Shown: positions 18,922-28,045, numbered from the stretch's first letter. The stretch: DNA of 64,000 nucleotides from Eutrophocola sp964629325 (GCA_964629325.1 CAZVSC010000001.1:81004-145003); one strand, 5' to 3'. Notes: generated by a model from the sequence alone, not told the origin. Made by a program: numbers and translations.

Positions 18922-19521
18922 ATGCCTTCGTGCCAGTCTTATCTTTCCGCTGCAGTATCGTTATTTGTCCTGCCCCTGATTTTCAGCCAGCCTGTGCAGG
19001 CCGGCTGGGCCCTGGATGGCGGCGCTTCCAGCCTGTATTACGTGACCAGCAAGGCTGCCGCGGTTTCTGAACTGAATTCCTTCGGGGAGCTTTCCGGCAA
19101 TATTGCCGATGACGGCAGTGCCAGTGTCAGCATCATGCTGGGCAGTGTCGATACGGCCATTGATATCCGCAATGAACGGATGCGGGAGATCGTTTTCCAG
19201 GTGGCGACTTATCCCCTGGCGACGGTATCGTTGTCAGCCGATGCAGCGCAGCTGAACAACATGTCCGCAGGAGACACAGTCAGGACAACCGTTGAGGCCA
19301 TGCTGGATCTACACGGCATGATGCAGCCGCTGACACTGGATGTGGTGATTACCGGACTGAAAGAGGGCGGACTGCAGGTTTCCCTGGCCCGCCCCCTGAT
19401 CCTGAATGCGTCAACCTTCGGACTTGCCGAAAGCGTTGAGCAGCTGCGCGAAATCGCCGGACTGCCGAGCATCAACAACAACGTGGTTGTCGATTTTACC
19501 CTGCAGTTCGACGCCGACTAA
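18922..19521 (+). CDS. exported YceI-family protein
   Basis: Predicted periplasmic lipocalin-like protein of 199 aa; the YceI family binds polyisoprenoids or similar lipids, with the ligand here unknown. Signal peptide to about residue 28 (ending PVQAG). The YceI pattern is visible in the start WALDGGASSLYYVTSK, IDIRNERMREIVF and the late TFGLAESVEQLREIAGLPSINNNVVVDF. The ATG is preceded by AGGAG. Its TAA overlaps the TAG of convergent rne by two bases. Confidence 0.88.
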   Translation: MPSCQSYLSAAVSLFVLPLIFSQPVQAGWALDGGASSLYYVTSKAAAVSELNSFGELSGNIADDGSASVSIMLGSVDTAIDIRNERMREIVFQVATYPLATVSLSADAAQLNNMSAGDTVRTTVEAMLDLHGMMQPLTLDVVITGLKEGGLQVSLARPLILNASTFGLAESVEQLREIAGLPSINNNVVVDFTLQFDAD

Positions 19522-22298
19522 TCGCCTGAGCGGACCTCATCGAGGTCCGCGCTTCCTGCACCAGGTGACGAAGCAGCCCGGGTGGAGGCTTCTGCTCCCT
19601 GGTCATCAGACACATCCTGTGCAACAGGCTTTGCTGCGGTACTGCCTGGTTCTGCACTGGCCTCGTGATTGCTCTGATGGCTGCTTTCTTCGCTGCTTAC
19701 CTGACGGCTTTCACTTGCACTTGCCGCAGATGTCGATTCAGCGTGCATGCGGTTGCGTGGATCGTTCGGTGCACGCTGGCGTTCCCGCTTCGGGGGAGGC
19801 GACTGCTGTGAAACCGGTGCGGGCTCTGGACGGGGCTGTTCGGCGCCTTGAGCGCTCCCGGCATCCTGCTGCCCGATTGCCTGTGCAGCCGGTTTAGCTT
19901 CCTGCACGGGTTTTTCCACAAGGTCTGCAACAGCTGCAGGTTTGACTGAATCAGCAGCTGCCTGTTCAGGTTTGCCTGATTCCTGCGCAGCAGGAGCAGC
20001 ATCTTCATGCCGTGGTTCTGGTTCCCGTACGCTCATCGCCGGCTGCTGTTCATTAGTCGATTGTGTGTCTGCGACCGGCGCATCGTTAGTCTGGATTGCT
20101 GCGACGGCATTCTCATTGTCTGCTGCCTGAGCAACTTCCTGCTGAGGTGCATCCTCGCGGTTGCCACGGCGACGCTGCCTGGGCTGGCGCTGACGCTGTT
20201 CTGCCGGGCGCTTCCGGGGCTTGTCCCTGGTCTCGGCCGTGTCATTTGCAGAGGCTTCTGCGGGTGTCTGCTGATCCGCCTTCTCCTGGCCTGCTGCAGC
20301 GGACTGGCCGCCCTTGCCGCGGGAGTGCTTGCGACCACTGCCTTTGCGGCCTTCACGCCCTTCACGGCCCTCGCGGGGCTCACGCTTACCCTGATCCCTG
20401 GTCTGATCCTTGCCGGATTCCTGGTCTGACTCTGCTCGCGACTGGCCTCTCTCCTTTCTGGCGCCGTCCCTGCCGCCTTCGGATCTCCGTGCGGGCTTCT
20501 TCCTGCCGCCTTCACCGCGGGCAGGGCGCTTGCGGCCGCGATCACTTTTCCGTTCCGGCTTGGCCGTACCCTTGGCTTCGGCAGCAGCCTTTTCCTTGCT
20601 GCTGTCACTGGCGGATGAACTGAACAGGCTGCCGATGGCAGCGCTGATGCTGGACAACAGGCCGCCGCTGCTCTTGGGTGCGGCGGCAGGAGCGACCGGC
20701 TGCATCGCCGGGGCTATTTGTGGTGCCTGGACAGCCGGCTGCATGGCCACTTCCGGTTTTTTCGGCATGAATTCGCTGATTTCCTCTTCATCTTCCGGGC
20801 GAATGTCATAACTGCGTTCACCGGTGTCGTCAGAGATGTTTTGCACTTCATAGTGCGGAGTGTCCATGTTCGGGTTGGCAATCACCACGACCTTGGTCTT
20901 GCTCTGGAGCTCGATGGCACCGATGGCATCACGCTTTTCATTGAGCAGGTACGAGGAAACGCTGATCGGCACGATGGCACGGACTTCCCTTGAGTTGTTC
21001 TTGTTGGCTTCCTCTTCCAGAAGCCTGAGGATGGACAGTGCCAGTGATTCGATATCGCGGATGGTACCCTGGCCATTGCAACGCGGGCAGACGATGGCAC
21101 TGGTTTCACCGAGTGACGGGCGCAGGCGCTGCCTGGACATTTCCAGCAGTCCAAAACGGGAAATACGACCGATCTGGACGCGCGCCCGGTCCATGGCGAG
21201 AGCATCGCGCATGCGGTTTTCCACTTCACGCTGGTTCTTCTGGGACATCATGTCGATGAAATCAATGACCGCGAGGCCGCCAAGGTCACGCAAGCGCATC
21301 TGGCGGGCTATTTCATCGGCCGCCTCAAGGTTGGTCTGCAAGGCGGTTTCCTCGATGTCGGCACCGCGGGTGGCGCGCGAGGAGTTGATATCGATCGAAA
21401 TCAGGGCCTCGGTCGGATCAATGACGATGGAGCCCCCCGACGGCAGTTTCACTTCGCGCTGGAAGGCAGTCTCGATCTGCGTCTCTATCTGGTAGTTGGT
21501 GAAAAGGGGCACTTTGCCTTCGTAAAGTTTGACCCGCTCCTCAAACTGCGGCATCACCTGCCGAATAAAAGTCTTGGCTTCCTCGAAGGTCTTGGGGGTA
21601 TCCAGGATCACCTCGCCGATGTCCCCGCGCAGGTAGTCGCGAATGGCCCGCAGGATGACGTTGCTTTCCTGGAATATCAGGAAGGGGGCATCACGTTCCT
21701 CGGAGGCGGCCTTGATGGAAGTCCAGAGCTGGAGGAGATAATCGAGGTCCCACTGCAGTTCTTCAGGGGCCTTGCCAACACCGGCAGTGCGCACGATCAC
21801 GCCCATGCCGTCCGGAATAGTGATACTGTCGAGGGCATCGCGCAATTCGGCACGGTCATCGCCTTCGATCCGGCGCGAAATGCCGCCGGCCCGCGGATTG
21901 TTCGGCATCAGAACCAGGTACCGGCCGGCGAGGGAGATCATCGTGGTGAGGGCTGCGCCCTTGTTGCCGCGCTCTTCCTTATCAACCTGGACGACAACTT
22001 CGATACCTTCCTGGATGACATCCTTGATATTGATGCGGCCATTGATTTCGTTCGGCTGCCTGGAGAAATACTCCCTGGAGATCTCCTTCAGGGGCAGGAA
22101 GCCGTGGCGGTCAGCGCCGAAATTGACGAAAGCCGCCTCGAGGCTGGGTTCGATACGGGTGATCCGGCCCTTGTAGATATTGGCCTTTTTCTGGACCCTG
22201 GCGCGGTTCTCGATATCCAGGTCATAAAGGCGCTGGCCATCGACCATCGCTACGCGCAACTCTTCTTTCTGAGTTGCATTGATAAGCATTCTTTTCAT
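19518..22298 (-). CDS. rne: ribonuclease E
   Basis: Essential endoribonuclease of 926 aa for mRNA decay and rRNA/tRNA processing; scaffold of the degradosome at the inner membrane. The N-terminal catalytic half starts MKRMLINATQKEELRVAMVDGQ and has the S1 domain (ANIYKGRITRIEPSLEAAFVNFG). It also has the DNase I-like domain with IDINSSRATRG and VIDFIDM, and the zinc-link CPRCNGQG near residue 410. The second half is disordered and rich in Arg, Glu, Ala and Gln, as expected for the partner-binding region. The partner-binding microdomains cannot be assigned by eye. It is preceded by a very long leader. Confidence 0.97.
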   Translation of the reverse strand: MKRMLINATQKEELRVAMVDGQRLYDLDIENRARVQKKANIYKGRITRIEPSLEAAFVNFGADRHGFLPLKEISREYFSRQPNEINGRINIKDVIQEGIEVVVQVDKEERGNKGAALTTMISLAGRYLVLMPNNPRAGGISRRIEGDDRAELRDALDSITIPDGMGVIVRTAGVGKAPEELQWDLDYLLQLWTSIKAASEERDAPFLIFQESNVILRAIRDYLRGDIGEVILDTPKTFEEAKTFIRQVMPQFEERVKLYEGKVPLFTNYQIETQIETAFQREVKLPSGGSIVIDPTEALISIDINSSRATRGADIEETALQTNLEAADEIARQMRLRDLGGLAVIDFIDMMSQKNQREVENRMRDALAMDRARVQIGRISRFGLLEMSRQRLRPSLGETSAIVCPRCNGQGTIRDIESLALSILRLLEEEANKNNSREVRAIVPISVSSYLLNEKRDAIGAIELQSKTKVVVIANPNMDTPHYEVQNISDDTGERSYDIRPEDEEEISEFMPKKPEVAMQPAVQAPQIAPAMQPVAPAAAPKSSGGLLSSISAAIGSLFSSSASDSSKEKAAAEAKGTAKPERKSDRGRKRPARGEGGRKKPARRSEGGRDGARKERGQSRAESDQESGKDQTRDQGKREPREGREGREGRKGSGRKHSRGKGGQSAAAGQEKADQQTPAEASANDTAETRDKPRKRPAEQRQRQPRQRRRGNREDAPQQEVAQAADNENAVAAIQTNDAPVADTQSTNEQQPAMSVREPEPRHEDAAPAAQESGKPEQAAADSVKPAAVADLVEKPVQEAKPAAQAIGQQDAGSAQGAEQPRPEPAPVSQQSPPPKRERQRAPNDPRNRMHAESTSAASASESRQVSSEESSHQSNHEASAEPGSTAAKPVAQDVSDDQGAEASTRAASSPGAGSADLDEVRSGD

Positions 22299-23273
22299 TA
22301 CCGTTTACTACTCCGTGCTAGGGAGAGCAGGGTAAAAGATGCTTGACAGAATAGATTAAGAAATAGCTATAAACATTTGAAATTTGAGAAAAATATCTCT
22401 GCAGAATAGCGTTGAAGCGATACCGCAAGGGCATTGGAAGGGCTGGCAAAGCCTGTATTGGTGGACAGAAGGCGGATTTCCGCCATCACTGTCTGGTCTG
22501 TGTTCTTTACTCCGCCGGGAGCTTGCTCACCGGAGGGGCAATACTGCAGGCACTTGCCCTGTCTTGCTAACATCTGTTGCCGCCGAATTGATCTGGCGGG
22601 TTGCTGTTCCTGTTTGCTGTCGGCTTTGCCGGCTACCTGGATCAGCGTGGTGCTGTCAGTGTTCTACTTGCCTTTCGAATGCTATTGGCTGCTTATCACG
22701 CGGTCAGTTTATTGGCTGGTATCCGCAGATAATCTCTCTCTCATACTTGTTCGTGCTTTCCTGTTCTCCTGACCGCGGGGCGGTACCGAATCTGTCTAAG
22801 CGGGTTGTTCACTCTTTTACCCGGCTATCCCGGGATTAATCAGGCCCTTGCGGGCGTTTAAAATTGTTTGCGGATTCACCGCTGTCACTAGGCCATGGCC
22901 TGCGCGTCTTGTCCCTTTGGAGTTGGCGACGGGGCCCGGCTGAATTCTTTGCTGTTTCTGTTTGTTCTGTTTCCTTTCAGGTAACTGATTGTTTTTTCGA
23001 CTTTAAGGCTGCCGAAGCTTGTACTGGTAAGCCGGACCCGGGCTGCTTTTGCACGCAGGGCGGGCGACTTATGTTTTTTTGGCTGCGGGTTTCATTTCCC
23101 GCCCGTGGGCGGCGCAGCAACCAAATGCCGAATATATCAGTAAATTATAAGGGCTTCAATGGTTTACGAAGTGTAATTGCAGTGTCACTGAAACTCCCGT
23201 GGCACACTTGCTACGCTGCGGGTTCAACCGCAAAAGGCGCTATACTCATGATCCTTTGCCAGTGAGATTCCGT
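22299..23273 (-). promoter_or_regulatory. long rne leader and rne-rluC intergenic region
   Basis: No credible gene lies here. In the rne direction there is a perfect TATAAT at 23144-23149 (minus strand) without a good -35, which would give a leader of more than 800 bases. Small stem-loops are visible: GGCGG/CCGCC (22471-22484), CCCGG/CCGGG (22820-22834) and GCCC/GGGC (22844-22855). In E. coli a 361-base rne leader mediates RNase E autoregulation; a similar role here is inference. On the plus strand TATACT at 23241-23246 is a candidate -10 for rluC. Confidence 0.6.
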
Positions 23274-24251
23274 TTGAGCAGTAAAGCATCCTCTACGCAG
23301 CCTGTCAGTGCAAGCGCGGTGACATTCCAGGAAGTCGGCGAGCATCACGCCGGCCAGCGCCTGGATAATTTCCTCATGACCCGTCTGAAGGGCGTCCCGA
23401 AATCACGCATTTACCGAATCATTCGAAAGGGTGAGGTGCGGGTGAACAAAAAGCGGGAAAAACCCGAATATAAACTGTGTGCTGGCGACATGATCCGAAT
23501 TCCGCCAGTGCGCATTGCTGAACCGGGCATCCAGCAACCACCAGCCGAAGCCCTCATTGCACTGCTGAAGGCGTCGGTGGTTTACAGCGATGATGACCTG
23601 ATGATCATCAACAAGCCCGCAGGACTCCCCGTACACGGTGGCACAGGTGTGAAAACCGGCCTTATAGAGGCAGTGCGGGCGATGTCGTCCGAACTGGCAT
23701 ACCTGGAGCTGGCACACCGGTTGGACAAGGGTACGTCAGGATGCCTGCTGCTTGCCCGCAACGGTAAATCCCTCAAGGCCTTGTCTGCCCAATTCAAGGA
23801 AAGCAGGGTGCAGAAAACCTACCATGCCCTGGTGGAAGGTGCCTGGCCGGAAGACATCACGGAAGTCAGTGCTGCACTGAAAAGGCTTGAGCCGCAGGGT
23901 GGCGAGCGTTTCGTTGCGGTGAGCCGGGAAGGAAAATCGGCGATGACCCGTTTCACTGTGCGGGAGCGGTTCCGGGATGCAACCCTGGTCACCGCACAGC
24001 CGGTTACCGGCAGGACACACCAGATTCGGGTGCATGCACAATTGGCAGGACATTCGATTCTTGGCGACGAGAAGTATGCATCCGCACCTTCATGCAGACA
24101 TTTTGCCGACCTGGGTATTCGCCGCCTGTGCCTGCATGCCGCTGAATTGACCCTGCAGCATCCCGCTACCGGCAAGACACTTCATGCCGAGGCGCCCTAT
24201 GATGAGGCATTCAGCCAGGCTCTGAAGATCCTGGCGCAAGCAGTGGATTAA
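23274..24251 (+). CDS. rluC: 23S rRNA pseudouridine synthase RluC
   Basis: Isomerises uridines 955, 2504 and 2580 of 23S rRNA (E. coli numbering). The N-terminal S4 domain shows GQRLDNFLMTRLKGVPKSRIYRIIRKGEVRVNKKR in pattern, almost as in E. coli. The catalytic aspartate lies in AHRLDKGTSG and the fold continues with GRTHQIRVH. The TTG at 23274 gives 325 aa (E. coli 319) and lies about 27 bases after a TATACT -10 box. An in-frame GTG at 23199 would begin upstream of that promoter. The 3' end overlaps convergent yceF by 41 bases. Confidence 0.93.
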   Translation: MSSKASSTQPVSASAVTFQEVGEHHAGQRLDNFLMTRLKGVPKSRIYRIIRKGEVRVNKKREKPEYKLCAGDMIRIPPVRIAEPGIQQPPAEALIALLKASVVYSDDDLMIINKPAGLPVHGGTGVKTGLIEAVRAMSSELAYLELAHRLDKGTSGCLLLARNGKSLKALSAQFKESRVQKTYHALVEGAWPEDITEVSAALKRLEPQGGERFVAVSREGKSAMTRFTVRERFRDATLVTAQPVTGRTHQIRVHAQLAGHSILGDEKYASAPSCRHFADLGIRRLCLHAAELTLQHPATGKTLHAEAPYDEAFSQALKILAQAVD

Positions 24252-24813
24252 GGCCTTCTTCGCGCAGCATATCGACCAGGGCAATCATCGGCAGGCCGAG
24301 CAGGGTGTGGTAATCCCTGCCGTCGAGCGCATCAAACAAGGCGATACCTGCTGCCTCGACCTTGAAACATCCGGCGCAATCGAGGGGATTATCGAGACTG
24401 ATATAACCCCGGATTTCATCATCTGTCAGTGTCCGGAACTTCACCCGGTAACCCTCCACCCGTTTTTGAATCGTGCCGGTTTCGGTATTCAGAAGCGCCA
24501 ACCCGGTGCGGAACTCCACCCAGGCGCCACTGCACAGTTTCAGGTGCTTGCGGGCGGCATCAGCATCGGCAGGCTTGCCCAGGATCAGCCCGTTGAGTGT
24601 GCATGCCTGATCGGAGCCGATTACCAGGCTCTCCGGATAGCGCGCTGCCACCGCCCGGGCCTTGGCTTCGGCAAGCCTGAGCACGTAGTCATCGACTGTC
24701 TCGCCCGTCAGCGGTGTTTCATCGATCCCGGGAACACAGGTGTCAAACGGCAGGCGCAACTGGGCAAGCATTTTGACCCGGTAGGGGGATGAGGAGGCGA
24801 GAATCAGCTTCAT
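24211..24813 (-). CDS. yceF: Maf/YceF nucleotide pyrophosphatase (m7GTP type)
   Basis: House-cleaning pyrophosphatase of 200 aa that hydrolyses non-canonical nucleotides. The N-terminus KLILASSSPYRVKML, GIDETP, GSDQACTLNG and the catalytic-region GKP are Maf hallmarks. The GLALLNTETG and LDCAGCFKVE segments resemble the YceF (m7GTP-specific) branch rather than the dTTP/UTP branch. Genomic position between rluC and yceD is the same as in E. coli. It is convergent with rluC, overlapping by 41 bases, and divergent from yceD. A TATACT at 24823-24828 on the minus strand is only nine bases from the ATG. Confidence 0.93.
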   Translation of the reverse strand: MKLILASSSPYRVKMLAQLRLPFDTCVPGIDETPLTGETVDDYVLRLAEAKARAVAARYPESLVIGSDQACTLNGLILGKPADADAARKHLKLCSGAWVEFRTGLALLNTETGTIQKRVEGYRVKFRTLTDDEIRGYISLDNPLDCAGCFKVEAAGIALFDALDGRDYHTLLGLPMIALVDMLREEGLNPLLAPGSSEPG

Positions 24814-24863
24814 AACAATCCAAGTATAATCAATGGGTTTGAGGCCAAAAACGGCAAATTTCT

Positions 24864-24892
24864 TTGACAGCGGGGCCCTTCATGCATATTAT
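24864..24892 (+). promoter_or_regulatory. strong promoter of yceD-rpmF
   Basis: TTGACA at 24864-24869 and TATTAT at 24887-24892 are separated by exactly 17 bases. Transcription would begin around 24898-24900, immediately at the yceD ATG (24901). The mRNA would thus be leaderless or nearly so, and no Shine-Dalgarno sequence is seen. Confidence 0.7.
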
Positions 24893-24900
24893 GCGCGCCT

Positions 24901-25548
24901 ATGTCGATTGACCCCTTTCCGGAGCGCGTTTCACCACGTAAATGGTGCGACAGAAACGGGACAATAAACAGCTCCATACCTCTTGGCAAACTCCTGCGAT
25001 TAAGTGAGTACCTGGATGAAAATCATGGCCAGGCGGAGGTGTGTTTAAGCTTTGACAGGGATGCCAGTGGCACCTGCTGCCTGACCGGCACCGTGACCGC
25101 CCGGGTTAGCTTGGAATGCCAGCGCTGCCTGAAGCCGGTAGCGGTGGACCTGGAATCGGCTGTGGCTATCAAGGTGGCCGCCAATGAGGCGGACTCAGCG
25201 AGGATAGCCGAAAGTGCGGCAGACCCGCTGGACAAGCTGGAGATCATCGTCTGCGACGACGGCGAACTGAACCTGCTGTCGGTGATCGAGGATGAACTGA
25301 TCATGAGCTTGCCCATCGTGGCCAGCCATGCCGATGAGCAGTGCAGCGAAGCCTGGAACAGGTTGCATGCACAGCCCCCGGATACAGCCCGGGCTGGACA
25401 GGGTAACATCAAGGGCATGGAAGTCCTGGAAAAGCTTAGACAGGAACTGCACCAGGATAACGAACTGAAGGACAGTACGACGCGTGACAAAAAACGCGGC
25501 AAGAAACGCAAGAAAGGCAAGAAAGGCACCGAACAAGACAAGGACTGA
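24901..25548 (+). CDS. yceD: YceD family (DUF177) protein
   Basis: DUF177 protein of 215 aa, linked to 23S rRNA accumulation and always next to rpmF. The core CxxC-containing motif SLECQRCLKPV is present near residue 72, and ELNLLSVIEDELIMSLPIVASH matches the family. It is longer than E. coli YceD (173 aa), mainly through a Lys/Arg-rich tail after residue 190. The N-terminus MSIDPFPERV aligns with the start of E. coli YceD, so the ATG at 24901 is likely correct although it lies at the predicted transcription start. rpmF follows after 41 bases. Confidence 0.92.
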   Translation: MSIDPFPERVSPRKWCDRNGTINSSIPLGKLLRLSEYLDENHGQAEVCLSFDRDASGTCCLTGTVTARVSLECQRCLKPVAVDLESAVAIKVAANEADSARIAESAADPLDKLEIIVCDDGELNLLSVIEDELIMSLPIVASHADEQCSEAWNRLHAQPPDTARAGQGNIKGMEVLEKLRQELHQDNELKDSTTRDKKRGKKRKKGKKGTEQDKD

Positions 25549-25589
25549 CCGGCAACGATCGGGCACAGGACAAACCGAGGTAAGCAACC

Positions 25590-25769
25590 ATGGCTGTACA
25601 AAAGAGCAAGGTATCACGCTCCAGGCGCAACATGCGCCGTGCGCATGATTCACTGAAACCCGCGACCGTTTCAACCGACGCGGAAACCGGTGAAAGGCAT
25701 CGTCGTCACCACATGACGCCGGATGGCTTTTACAAAGGCAGGCAGATCGTTCGCAACAGCGACGACTGA
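25590..25769 (+). CDS. rpmF: 50S ribosomal protein L32
   Basis: Ribosomal protein of 59 aa. The start MAVQKSKVSRSRRNMRRAHD and the later HHMTPDGFYKGRQIV are diagnostic. It lacks the zinc-binding cysteines found in some L32 forms, which is normal for gammaproteobacteria. It is cotranscribed with yceD and is followed by two hairpins. plsX, which normally follows, is absent. Confidence 0.97.
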   Translation: MAVQKSKVSRSRRNMRRAHDSLKPATVSTDAETGERHRRHHMTPDGFYKGRQIVRNSDD

Positions 25770-25777
25770 ACCTAGCA

Positions 25778-25850
25778 CCAGGGGTTGGCAAGACCCCTGG
25801 CTGATTTATCATTCTGAAAGCAGCTCATGACGGGCTGCTTTCTGTTTTAT
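25778..25850 (+). terminator. tandem terminator after rpmF
   Basis: First hairpin: CCAGGGGT (25778-25785) with ACCCCTGG (25793-25800). Second hairpin: GAAAGCAGC (25816-25824) with GCTGCTTTC (25834-25842), followed by TGTTTTAT. The second has the form of a rho-independent terminator. Together they separate rpmF from fabD, where plsX and often fabH stand in related genomes. Confidence 0.8.
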
Positions 25851-25879
25851 AAATCTGCATTCGCGGGGAACCAGAAGTT

Positions 25880-26827
25880 ATGCAAACGGGCAATACCGGA
25901 TTCATTTTCCCAGGGCAGGGCTCACAGAAAGTGGGCATGCTCAGTGAACTGGCAGAAGCCTTCGACGGGGTACAGGCCACCTTTGATGAGGCCAGCAATG
26001 TGCTCGGTTACGATCTCTGGGCACTCGTGCAGTCAGGGCCGGAAGAAGAACTCGCACTGACCCATATCACGCAGCCCGCCATCCTGACGGCTTCCGTCGC
26101 CATCTGGCGGCTATGGCTGGAGCAGGGAGGCGGCGAACCGGCCATTATGGCGGGGCACAGCCTCGGTGAATACTCGGCACTGACCTGTGCCGGCGCACTG
26201 GCATTTGCTGATGCGGTGGGGCTGGTCCAGAAACGCGGCCAGTACATGCAGTCAGCCGTCCCCGTAGGGGTTGGCGCCATGGCTGCCATTGTCGGGCTGG
26301 ACGATGACAAGGTCATTGCCGCCTGTAAACAGGCACGTGAGTCCCAGGAAGTGGCAGCCGTGAATTTCAATTCCCCTGGCCAGGTGGTAATCGCCGGACA
26401 TGCCGAGGCGGTTGCCAGGGCATCGGAGCTGTGCAAGGCCGCCGGCGCCAAGCGAGCCTTGCCCCTGCCGGTATCCGCACCATTCCATTCCCGTCTCATG
26501 AAACCTGCCGCTGACAACTTTGCCGCGGACCTGGCCGCCGTTTCCTTCCAGGCTCCCCGGGTGCCCGTACTGCAGAATTTTGGCCTGGAACCCCCTTCGG
26601 ATCCTGACGTCATTCGCAACAACCTGGTCAGCCAGATTTACAACCCGGTACCCTGGGTGGATACCATCAACCGGTTTGCGGCGCTAGGCATATCCACCGT
26701 CGTCGAAATCGGTCCAGGCCGGGTACTCAACGGACTGAACAAACGCATCAACGGCGAAATGAGCGCAATGACTGTCAATGACCCCGCCAGCCTTGAAGCT
26801 GCATTGACGGAAGTCGGCTCAGCCTGA
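25880..26827 (+). CDS. fabD: malonyl-CoA:ACP transacylase
   Basis: Transfers malonyl from CoA to ACP to supply type II fatty acid synthesis. 315 aa. N-terminal FIFPGQGSQKVGML, the nucleophile S94 in GHSLGEYSAL, and the histidine in PVSAPFHSRLM are all present. The gene lies just after the rpmF terminators and therefore needs its own promoter; a TATAAA at 25848-25853 is the only candidate noticed. fabG follows after 18 bases. Confidence 0.97.
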   Translation: MQTGNTGFIFPGQGSQKVGMLSELAEAFDGVQATFDEASNVLGYDLWALVQSGPEEELALTHITQPAILTASVAIWRLWLEQGGGEPAIMAGHSLGEYSALTCAGALAFADAVGLVQKRGQYMQSAVPVGVGAMAAIVGLDDDKVIAACKQARESQEVAAVNFNSPGQVVIAGHAEAVARASELCKAAGAKRALPLPVSAPFHSRLMKPAADNFAADLAAVSFQAPRVPVLQNFGLEPPSDPDVIRNNLVSQIYNPVPWVDTINRFAALGISTVVEIGPGRVLNGLNKRINGEMSAMTVNDPASLEAALTEVGSA

Positions 26828-26845
26828 GCAAAACAGGAATACTTC

Positions 26846-27589
26846 ATGAATGATTCAGTGAAAAAAATTGCAGTCGTCACAGGCGCCTCCCGCGGTATCG
26901 GCAAGGCCATTGCCCTGGCTCTGGGCCAGACTGCCACTGTTATCGGCACGGCCACTTCTGAACAGGGCGCAGAAAACATTACGGCTTACCTGGAAGGTAA
27001 CGGTATCGAGGGCAGGGGCTATTGCCTTGATGTTTCGTCCGATGCATCCGTCGAGGCTTTTGCCGATACCGTGCAGGAAGCGTTCGGCCCTGTGTCCATC
27101 CTGGTCAACAATGCCGGTATTACCCGTGACAATATACTCATGCGCATGAAAAGCGATGAGTGGGACCAGGTCATCAACACCAATCTCAGTTCCATCTACC
27201 GCATGTCCAAGGCACTGGTCAGGGGCATGACCAAGGCCCGTTGGGGACGCATCATCAGCATCAGTTCTGTCGTTGGCTCCAGCGGTAATGTCGGGCAGTC
27301 AAACTATGCGGCAGCCAAGGCCGGGCTGGAAGGATTCTCACGGGCACTGGCAATGGAGATCGGTTCCCGCGGCATCACCGTGAATGCCGTGGCTCCCGGT
27401 TTCATCGATACGGATATGACCCGGGAGCTCGGGGAAGAACAGACCAATCTCCTGCTCTCGAAGATTCCGCTGGCACGTTACGGACAACCGGAAGAAATCG
27501 CCGCTGTGGTGGCATTTCTTGCGTCAGATCAAGCTGGCTACATTACTGGTGAAACCGTGCATGTGAACGGTGGAATGTATATGGGATAA
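26846..27589 (+). CDS. fabG: 3-oxoacyl-ACP reductase
   Basis: NADPH-dependent short-chain dehydrogenase of 247 aa in the elongation cycle. The cofactor motif is TGASRGIGKAIA, the NNAG motif is VNNAGITRDN, and the catalytic Y154/K158 pair lies in SNYAAAKAG. PGFIDTDMTRELGEE and the C-terminal YITGETVHVNGGMYMG are characteristic of FabG. It sits between fabD and acpP as usual. Confidence 0.98.
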   Translation: MNDSVKKIAVVTGASRGIGKAIALALGQTATVIGTATSEQGAENITAYLEGNGIEGRGYCLDVSSDASVEAFADTVQEAFGPVSILVNNAGITRDNILMRMKSDEWDQVINTNLSSIYRMSKALVRGMTKARWGRIISISSVVGSSGNVGQSNYAAAKAGLEGFSRALAMEIGSRGITVNAVAPGFIDTDMTRELGEEQTNLLLSKIPLARYGQPEEIAAVVAFLASDQAGYITGETVHVNGGMYMG

Positions 27590-27811
27590 TGCGCGACAAA
27601 AGTCCGCTAGCTTATTGAAAATAAAAAGTTTTTTCAGAGCCAAATTAACAAATTTTTAAGATTACATAATTAATTAAGTTACGGTAAACTGCGCTGATTG
27701 TTGCGCAGGGGCCCAACCCCCAGTTAACTGAATTAATTAATAATTCAAACTAGATACCTAATTTTTTGCATTCTATTTATTTACTAGGAGCCAACAGGAG
27801 CTAAGAAGAAT
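27590..27811 (+). promoter_or_regulatory. AT-rich acpP upstream region
   Basis: This 222-base stretch is conspicuously AT-rich compared with its neighbours and contains no gene. It ends with AGGAGC a short distance before the acpP ATG. A separate strong acpP promoter is expected here, since ACP is needed in excess over the enzymes, but I cannot choose a unique -35/-10 pair. A small GGGG/CCCC hairpin around 27709-27721 has no T-run. Confidence 0.45.
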
Positions 27812-28045
27812 ATGAGCAGCGTTGAAGAACGAGTGAAGAAGATTGTCGCAGAACAACTCGGAGTCAAAGAAGAAGAGGTGAAAAGCACATCGTCGTTCGT
27901 TGAGGATCTGGGTGCCGACTCCCTGGACACCGTTGAACTGGTAATGGCCCTGGAAGAAGAATTCGAAACAGAAATTCCCGACGAAGAAGCCGAAAAAATC
28001 ACCACTGTTCAGCTGGCAATCAATTACGTCAACGAACACCTGTAA
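27812..28045 (+). CDS. acpP: acyl carrier protein
   Basis: ACP of 77 aa, carrier of growing acyl chains. The phosphopantetheine attachment serine is S37 in GADSLDTVELVMALEEEF. The protein is acidic and starts MSSVEERVKKIVAEQLGV, nearly identical in pattern to other gammaproteobacterial ACPs. It is followed by a strong terminator. Confidence 0.99.
   Translation: MSSVEERVKKIVAEQLGVKEEEVKSTSSFVEDLGADSLDTVELVMALEEEFETEIPDEEAEKITTVQLAINYVNEHL

Noticed and set aside
22384..22839. Open frame within the rne leader
   Set aside because: Low-complexity Cys/Leu/Ser-rich product with no domain; it lies in the expected leader region of rne and is antisense to its transcript.
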